A stretch of 36,448 nt of DNA from NCBI RefSeq assembly GCF_013155395.1, contig NZ_JABJWC010000038.1:1-36448 (forward strand). Direction: 5' to 3'. The stretch comes from Komagataeibacter melomenusus (GTDB taxonomy: Bacteria; Pseudomonadota; Alphaproteobacteria; Acetobacterales; Acetobacteraceae). Under the pieces are notes generated by a model. The model had not been told where the DNA came from and did no database searches. It was given only the letters and a program-made list of their open reading frames with translations. The translations under genes were made by a program, and so were the position numbers. This document shows positions 32,343 to 36,448 of the stretch, in pieces. Position 1 is the stretch's first letter. Every line of letters starts with the position of its first letter.

Positions 32343-33475
32343 ACGCTCCGGCGCAGGCGCCCATAGGTTTTCTTGACCTGCCCAGACAGCAGGCCGCCAT
32401 TGCCGATGCACTGCGCGAGCGTGTCGATGCGGTGATGCGGCACTGCCGCTTTGTCATGGGCCCCGAAGTGGCCGAACTCGAATCCCGGCTGGCCAGCTAT
32501 GTGGGGGCAGGGGAATGCGTGGGCGTGTCATCGGGCACCGACGCCATCCAGGTGGTGCTGATGGCCGAGGGAATCGGGGAAGGCGATGCCGTGTTCCTGC
32601 CCGCCTTCACCTACACCGCCACGGCGGAGGTGCCGCTGGTGCTGGGCGCCACCCCGGTCTTTGTGGATGTGGACCCGCATACCTTCCAGATCGACCCTGA
32701 AAACCTGCGCCAGCGCATTGCCGATGTGCGCCGGGCGGGCCGTCTGCGCCCGCGCGCGCTGATCGGGGTGGACCTGTTCGGCCAGCCCGCGCCGTGGCCC
32801 GAACTGCGCGCCATTGCCGCCGCGGAAGACCTGTTCCTCATGGCCGACTGCGCGCAGGCCTATGGCGCGAGCCTGTCGGGCCGCAGGCTGGGGCGCGAGG
32901 GGGTGGCGACCACGCTGTCCTTCTTCCCCTCCAAGCCGCTTGGCGCCTATGGCGATGCGGGCGCGATCCTGACCGATGACCCGCAGCGCGCCGAACTCTA
33001 CCGCTCGCTGCGCACCCATGGCGAGGGCAAGACCCGCTACGAGGTGCTGCGCACGGGCATGAATGCCCGCCTCGATACGCTGCAGGCGGCCATCATCCTG
33101 GCCAAGATGGACCGCTTCGATGCCGAGCTTGCCCGCAGGCGCGCCATTGCCAGCGCCTATGACAGCGGCATTGCGGGGCACCTCGTGCCGCCTGCCCGCG
33201 TGGCGGATAGCGAGTCCTCATGGGCAATCTATTCGGTGCTGACCCAGGGCGAGGCCGATCGCGCCGCCATGCAGGAAAAGCTCAAGGCCCGTGGCGTGGC
33301 CTCGGCCATCTATTACCCCCGGCCGCTGCACCGCCAGCCTGCCTATGCGGCCTGCCATGATGGCGCGTCGCTGCCGGTGGCCGAAGACCTTTCGCGCCGG
33401 ATCATGGCGCTTCCGCTCCATCCGGAACTGTCGGATAATGACGTGGCCCGGGTCATCGCGGCTGTGTGTGCATAA
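32339..33475 (+). CDS. DegT/DnrJ/EryC1/StrS sugar aminotransferase, WbpE-like
   Basis: A 378-residue PLP enzyme that transfers an amino group from glutamate to a nucleotide-bound keto-sugar. The PLP lysine is Lys 199 in FFPSKPLGAYGD, with Asp 170 and Gln 173 (ADCAQAYGA) as cofactor partners and SSGTDAIQ (64-71) holding the phosphate. The opening FLDLPRQQAAI, the block RFVMGPEVAELE and the segment NARLDTLQAAIIL closely follow WbpE, which aminates C3 of a UDP-GlcNAc-derived acid. DegT specificity is hard to read from sequence, and a C4 aminotransferase working on the neighbouring dehydratase's product is equally possible. It is translationally coupled to the dehydratase through a four-base ATGA overlap. 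Confidence 0.92.
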   Translation: MNAPAQAPIGFLDLPRQQAAIADALRERVDAVMRHCRFVMGPEVAELESRLASYVGAGECVGVSSGTDAIQVVLMAEGIGEGDAVFLPAFTYTATAEVPLVLGATPVFVDVDPHTFQIDPENLRQRIADVRRAGRLRPRALIGVDLFGQPAPWPELRAIAAAEDLFLMADCAQAYGASLSGRRLGREGVATTLSFFPSKPLGAYGDAGAILTDDPQRAELYRSLRTHGEGKTRYEVLRTGMNARLDTLQAAIILAKMDRFDAELARRRAIASAYDSGIAGHLVPPARVADSESSWAIYSVLTQGEADRAAMQEKLKARGVASAIYYPRPLHRQPAYAACHDGASLPVAEDLSRRIMALPLHPELSDNDVARVIAAVCA

Positions 33476-33490
33476 GGAGACCATACGCCA

Positions 33491-33976
33491 ATGAGACGCG
33501 AAACCGCCCTGCTGATCGGGTTCCTGTTCATCACCATCGGCACGGCAGCAGGGTTGTGGTACATGGCCATGCCCAATTTCCGGCCGCTGACCTTCCCCAC
33601 CATGCAGTCGGGCACCATTGCCGTCGGCCCCATGCGGCGCGAGCGCACGCTCACGGCAGCCCAGGTCAAGACACTCAATGACTGGCTGCAGTCGCACACC
33701 AAGGGCTGGGGGCCCCTGGGCCAGACCCCGCCTTCAAGCGGTGATGCCGTGATGGAAATGCAGGTGGCGCCCGATGGCAGGCAGCCCGGCGGCCCGGCCG
33801 TGCCGTACCGCATCACGCTGTGGACCGGCATCAGCGCGGCTGACTGGAACAACACCGTGTTCGTGGAGGAACGCCCCGGCGCCGTGATCCGCTTCCATCA
33901 CTACAAGGACAAGGATTTCGACGCGCTGCGTGACCTGGTCAACCAGTATGACTATGCCCGGTCGGCTTTTCCATGA
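33491..33976 (+). CDS. Membrane-anchored protein of unknown function
   Basis: A 161-residue protein not recognised. It starts with MRRETALLIGFLFITIGTAA, one hydrophobic span that reads as an uncleaved anchor. The remaining ~135 residues would face the periplasm. The soluble part contains RERTLTAAQVKTLNDWLQSH (~50-68) and a closing RFHHYKDKDFDALRDLVNQY (~135-154), with aromatic and charged residues but no known catalytic motif and no cysteine pairs. GGAGA lies ten bases before the ATG, right after the aminotransferase stop. Its stop overlaps the HAD gene start by four bases, so it belongs to the same transcript. It may serve surface-sugar assembly, but only position suggests this. Confidence 0.75.
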   Translation: MRRETALLIGFLFITIGTAAGLWYMAMPNFRPLTFPTMQSGTIAVGPMRRERTLTAAQVKTLNDWLQSHTKGWGPLGQTPPSSGDAVMEMQVAPDGRQPGGPAVPYRITLWTGISAADWNNTVFVEERPGAVIRFHHYKDKDFDALRDLVNQYDYARSAFP

Positions 33977-34557
33977 GCCTTGTGCGCGCGGGCACGCAGG
34001 GCCTGATCTTTGATTGCGACGGCACGCTGGTCGACAGCCTGCCGCTGTACCGTGAAGGCTGGCTGGCCGCCCTTGAGGATGCGATCGGCCAGGGCGTGCC
34101 GCCGGAGTGGTTTCATGGCCATGGCGGCATGTCCGAGCATATGGTGCTCGATATTGTCGAGCAGCGCCTTGGGCGCGTGGTGGACCGCGATGGCATCATC
34201 TCAAGCGCGCGGGCGAGCATGCTCCGCAAGCTGCATGTGCTGCGCGAGATCACGGTCGTGACCGATATCGCGCGCGCGTATCATGGCCGCCTGCCCATGG
34301 CGGTGGCCTCGAACGGGTCGCGGCAGGTTGTCTCGGCCTGCCTGGGCCATCTCGGGCTTGAAAAGCTGTTCGATGTCATCATCACCATCGATGACGTAAA
34401 CCACCCCAAGCCCGCGCCGGACATGTTCCTGCTGGCGGCCCGCAGCCTTGCCTGCCTGCCCGCCACCTGCCTCGTGTTCGAGGACAGCCCGGAGGGCATG
34501 CAGGCGGCCACACGCGCTGGCATGGCGCATGTGGATGTCAATACCCTGCAGGGCTGA
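33973..34557 (+). CDS. HAD-superfamily phosphatase/phosphomutase-like protein
   Basis: A 194-residue cytoplasmic HAD hydrolase, subfamily IA. Motif I is FDCDGTLVDS with nucleophile Asp 14 and Asp 16, motif II is the Ser/Asn of VASNGS (~111-116), motif III is the Lys of NHPKPAPDMF (~142-151) and motif IV is FEDSPEGM (~167-174). The small helical cap lies at ~20-90. It resembles phosphoglycolate phosphatase and beta-phosphoglucomutase relatives; substrate likely a small sugar phosphate, not determined. Start overlaps the stop of the unknown membrane gene (ATGA), indicating coupling. It is the last gene of the sugar cluster and is followed by a hairpin. Confidence 0.9.
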   Translation: MSLVRAGTQGLIFDCDGTLVDSLPLYREGWLAALEDAIGQGVPPEWFHGHGGMSEHMVLDIVEQRLGRVVDRDGIISSARASMLRKLHVLREITVVTDIARAYHGRLPMAVASNGSRQVVSACLGHLGLEKLFDVIITIDDVNHPKPAPDMFLLAARSLACLPATCLVFEDSPEGMQAATRAGMAHVDVNTLQG

Positions 34558-34605
34558 TGGCCGCAGGCCGACAAGACTGCCCTGACAAGGATAAAGGTTT
34601 TTGGG

Positions 34606-34640
34606 TGCCGCCTTTTTTCAATAAAGGCGGCATTCTGTTT
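34606..34640 (+). terminator. Hairpin terminator after the sugar cluster
   Basis: TGCCGCCTTT (34606-34615) pairs with AAAGGCGGCA (34623-34632), followed by TTCTGTTT. On the minus strand the stem is followed by CCCAAAAACC, so it suits the plus strand better. It lies between converging genes. Confidence 0.7.
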
Positions 34641-34649
34641 GCCGAGGGC

Positions 34650-35774
34650 CTAAACCCGCTCGTCATCATCCAGTTTTGGCGTGGCCTGGTCCATGGTGGC
34701 CAGCAGGGCGGCGGTGAGGGGCGAGGCCAGGATCAGGCCGGGAATGCCGAGGATGGTGCCAAAGATCGTCTGTGACAGGATGGTCAGCCCCGGCGGCATC
34801 TTGACCGCATGGCGCTGGATGAGGGGCGCCATGACATTGCCCTCGAAGAACTGGATGGCGGCGTAGAGCCCCAGCACCATCACCCCTTCGCGCGTGCCCT
34901 GCGACAGCCCGATGAGCACGGCGGGCACCGCCCCCACGAAGGCCCCGATATAGGGAATGAAATTGGCCATTCCCGCCACCACGCCCAGGGCAAGGGCCAG
35001 TGGCACGCCAATGCACCACAGCCCGATGAAGGACAGCAGCCCCACCACGGTCATGTCCAGCGCCTGCCCCGCCGTCCAGGCCCACAGCGTGCGGCCAGCG
35101 GTCAGCAGCAGCGTGCGTGATGTCTTGCGGTAGGGGTGGGGGATCAGCCGCAGCATGCCGTTGACATAGATGTCGGGCGAGATGGCGAAATACAGCCCCG
35201 CGATCAGGATCACGGCCAGCGTGCCCGCAGCGCCGAAGGCCGAGGAGACAAAGCCGGTCATCGACCCCGCGATGGAGCCGAATCCGGCATTGCCCGCGGT
35301 CTGTTCATTGCCGCCAAGCGTGGTGGGCAGGTTATCAAGGATCATCCGCCCGGTGGAGGAATGGCCCATGCTGTCACGCAGGTTGCGGGCCTGCTCGCTC
35401 AGGGCGGTGCGCAGCTTGACGGCCTGCTCCGATATTTCGGGGCCACTGCTCCAGATCAGGCCGGTCAGCGCCCCGATCAGCACCACCACCACGGTGGAAA
35501 GCGCCAGCCAGTAGGGCATGCGCGTGTGCCGCTCAACAAGGCCGGCCAGGTTGTGCAGGATCACCGCCACCAGGGTTGCGGCGAAGATGACCATCAGCAC
35601 ATCGCCCACCACCCAGATCAGCATGACCACCACAGTCACGATCAGCGCCAGGCGCAGCAGGGCATAGATGCGCGCGAGCTGGATGGCGCGGGGGTCGGTG
35701 ATGTCATCCTTGTGGGGGGCAGGCTTTGAATCGGGTGCGTTGGAAGAGGGAGCCGTGGGCGGGGAGGCTGTCAT
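34650..35774 (-). CDS. AI-2E family transporter (UPF0118/PerM-like permease)
   Basis: A 374-residue inner-membrane protein of the AI-2E/PerM family. After a cytoplasmic tail of ~35 residues rich in Pro, Ser and Asp, there are spans at ~37-80 and ~88-110. A soluble loop of about 75 residues follows, then four or five spans in the second half. Conserved blocks are GVVAGMANFIPYIGAFVGAVPAVLIGL and ILGIPGLILASPLTAALL near the C-terminus. Some members export the signal AI-2 and others act as sodium/proton exchangers, so the substrate is unknown. The ATG at 35774 is used. It converges on the sugar cluster and is divergent from the MFS gene across ~210 bases in which no further gene was seen. Confidence 0.92.
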   Translation of the reverse strand: MTASPPTAPSSNAPDSKPAPHKDDITDPRAIQLARIYALLRLALIVTVVVMLIWVVGDVLMVIFAATLVAVILHNLAGLVERHTRMPYWLALSTVVVVLIGALTGLIWSSGPEISEQAVKLRTALSEQARNLRDSMGHSSTGRMILDNLPTTLGGNEQTAGNAGFGSIAGSMTGFVSSAFGAAGTLAVILIAGLYFAISPDIYVNGMLRLIPHPYRKTSRTLLLTAGRTLWAWTAGQALDMTVVGLLSFIGLWCIGVPLALALGVVAGMANFIPYIGAFVGAVPAVLIGLSQGTREGVMVLGLYAAIQFFEGNVMAPLIQRHAVKMPPGLTILSQTIFGTILGIPGLILASPLTAALLATMDQATPKLDDDERV

Positions 35775-35985
35775 CTATGGGTCCGTATGCTGGGCAGGGA
35801 ACGTGTGGAACGGGGCTGGCGTGTGCGTGGCGCGAACCCGGATAACGCATGGCCGGGCGGGCGGATTGCCGGAGGGCGAAATTCCACCACGGATGGTCTG
35901 GTAACGTGATATGGCCCCTGTGGGTTAATGCCGCCTTGATGTACAAGCGGTAAGCCAATCTCCCCCATCGGGAAAGGGCGGATAT

Positions 35986-36448
35986 GTGAGTGACGCGAAC
36001 ATGGCCCCCCTTCCGGCGGGGCGCGCATGGGCAGCGTGGGGCGCGCTGGCGGTGGCCACGTTTGCCATCGGCACGGGCGAGTTCGCGCTCATGGCGCTGC
36101 TGCCCGGCGTGGCGCGCTCGCTTGGTGTTGGCGTGCCGGTGGCGGGCCATGTCATCAGTGCCTATGCGCTGGGCGTGGTGGTGGGCGCGCCGCTTGTGAT
36201 CCTGTTCGCCGCCCGCATGCCCCGGCGCAGGCTGCTGCTGGTGCTGCAGGCCGTGTTCGTGGCGGGCAATGCCGGATGTGCCCTTGCGCCCGGTTATGCC
36301 ACGCTGGTGGTCCTGCGTTTTGTGACCGGGCTGCCGCATGGCGCCTTTTATGCCGTGGCGGCACTTGTGGCGGCGGCGATGGTGCCGCCCGCGCGCCGGG
36401 GGCGGGCGGTGGCGGGCGTGTTTTCGGGCCTAACGATCGCGCATGTGG
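35986..36448 (+). CDS. MFS transporter, N-terminal part (runs off right edge)
   Basis: The reading frame is open from a GTG at 35986 to the window end (154 codons). It contains about four hydrophobic spans of a major facilitator superfamily protein of the AraJ/YdhP drug or sugar exporter type. Visible are ATFAIGTGEFALMALLPGVA in the first span, a GHVISAYALGVVVGAPLV block in the second, RMPRRRLLLVLQ as the usual loop 2-3 motif, and RFVTGLPHGAFYAVAALVAA as span 4. The GTG start has GGGCGG seven bases upstream and is preferred; the ATG at 36001 is an alternative that shortens the product by five residues. Substrate unknown. Confidence 0.85.
   Translation, partial: MSDANMAPLPAGRAWAAWGALAVATFAIGTGEFALMALLPGVARSLGVGVPVAGHVISAYALGVVVGAPLVILFAARMPRRRLLLVLQAVFVAGNAGCALAPGYATLVVLRFVTGLPHGAFYAVAALVAAAMVPPARRGRAVAGVFSGLTIAHV

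Overview
The window looks like chromosomal DNA of an acetic acid bacterium, most likely Komagataeibacter/Gluconacetobacter. The strongest evidence is the pair of genes for the membrane-bound PQQ alcohol dehydrogenase (adhA, adhB), whose proteins I recognise from memory as very close to the vinegar-strain enzymes. A cytochrome bo3/ba-type ubiquinol oxidase operon lies nearby. High GC with GC-rich third positions and a class I lysyl-tRNA synthetase agree with an alphaproteobacterium. No tRNA, rRNA, CRISPR array or prophage was recognised. The assignments come from reading motifs, not from database searches.

Layout from left to right. Positions 1-109 hold the end of an IS5-family-like insertion sequence, followed by a dienelactone-hydrolase-family gene (minus). 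Positions 1116-3354 form the groES-groEL heat-shock operon, with a perfect CIRCE operator, a promoter that fits the alphaproteobacterial RpoH pattern, and a strong terminator. A small cold-shock protein gene follows, converging on a large DinG/XPD-type Fe-S helicase (minus). Positions 6860-11343 are a probable operon: class I lysyl-tRNA synthetase, an MprF-like lipid flippase/synthase with a cut-short C-terminal domain, and a MarC-family membrane protein. It converges on a sirtuin plus uracil-DNA glycosylase pair (minus).

The centre is respiratory. adhA-adhB (minus) oxidise ethanol in the periplasm and pass electrons to ubiquinone. cyoABCD (plus, 19134-22994) encodes the quinol oxidase that can reoxidise it. 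Between them lie an RNA 2',3'-cyclic phosphodiesterase (thpR), a Bax-inhibitor-1 family membrane protein and two AT-rich intergenic stretches. A shared bidirectional terminator separates cyoD from a minus-strand group: SUV3-like helicase, S4 RNA-binding protein and 7Fe ferredoxin FdxA.

The right third holds a leucyl-aminopeptidase-family gene with an AT-rich 3' end, a MarR-type regulator with a small secreted protein, and a surface-sugar group: a WecA/MraY-like phosphosugar transferase (minus), then a membrane UDP-sugar 4,6-dehydratase, a WbpE-like aminotransferase, an unknown membrane-anchored protein and a HAD phosphatase in overlapping plus-strand genes. The last genes are an AI-2E/PerM family permease (minus) and the start of an MFS transporter that runs off the right edge.

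No clearly new defence or mobile system was found. The most interesting points are the lysK/truncated MprF pairing, the double heat-shock control of groESL, the long AT-rich cyo leader with a terminator-like hairpin, the sirtuin lacking the usual acyl-binding arginine, and the sugar-modification cluster with its unknown gene.
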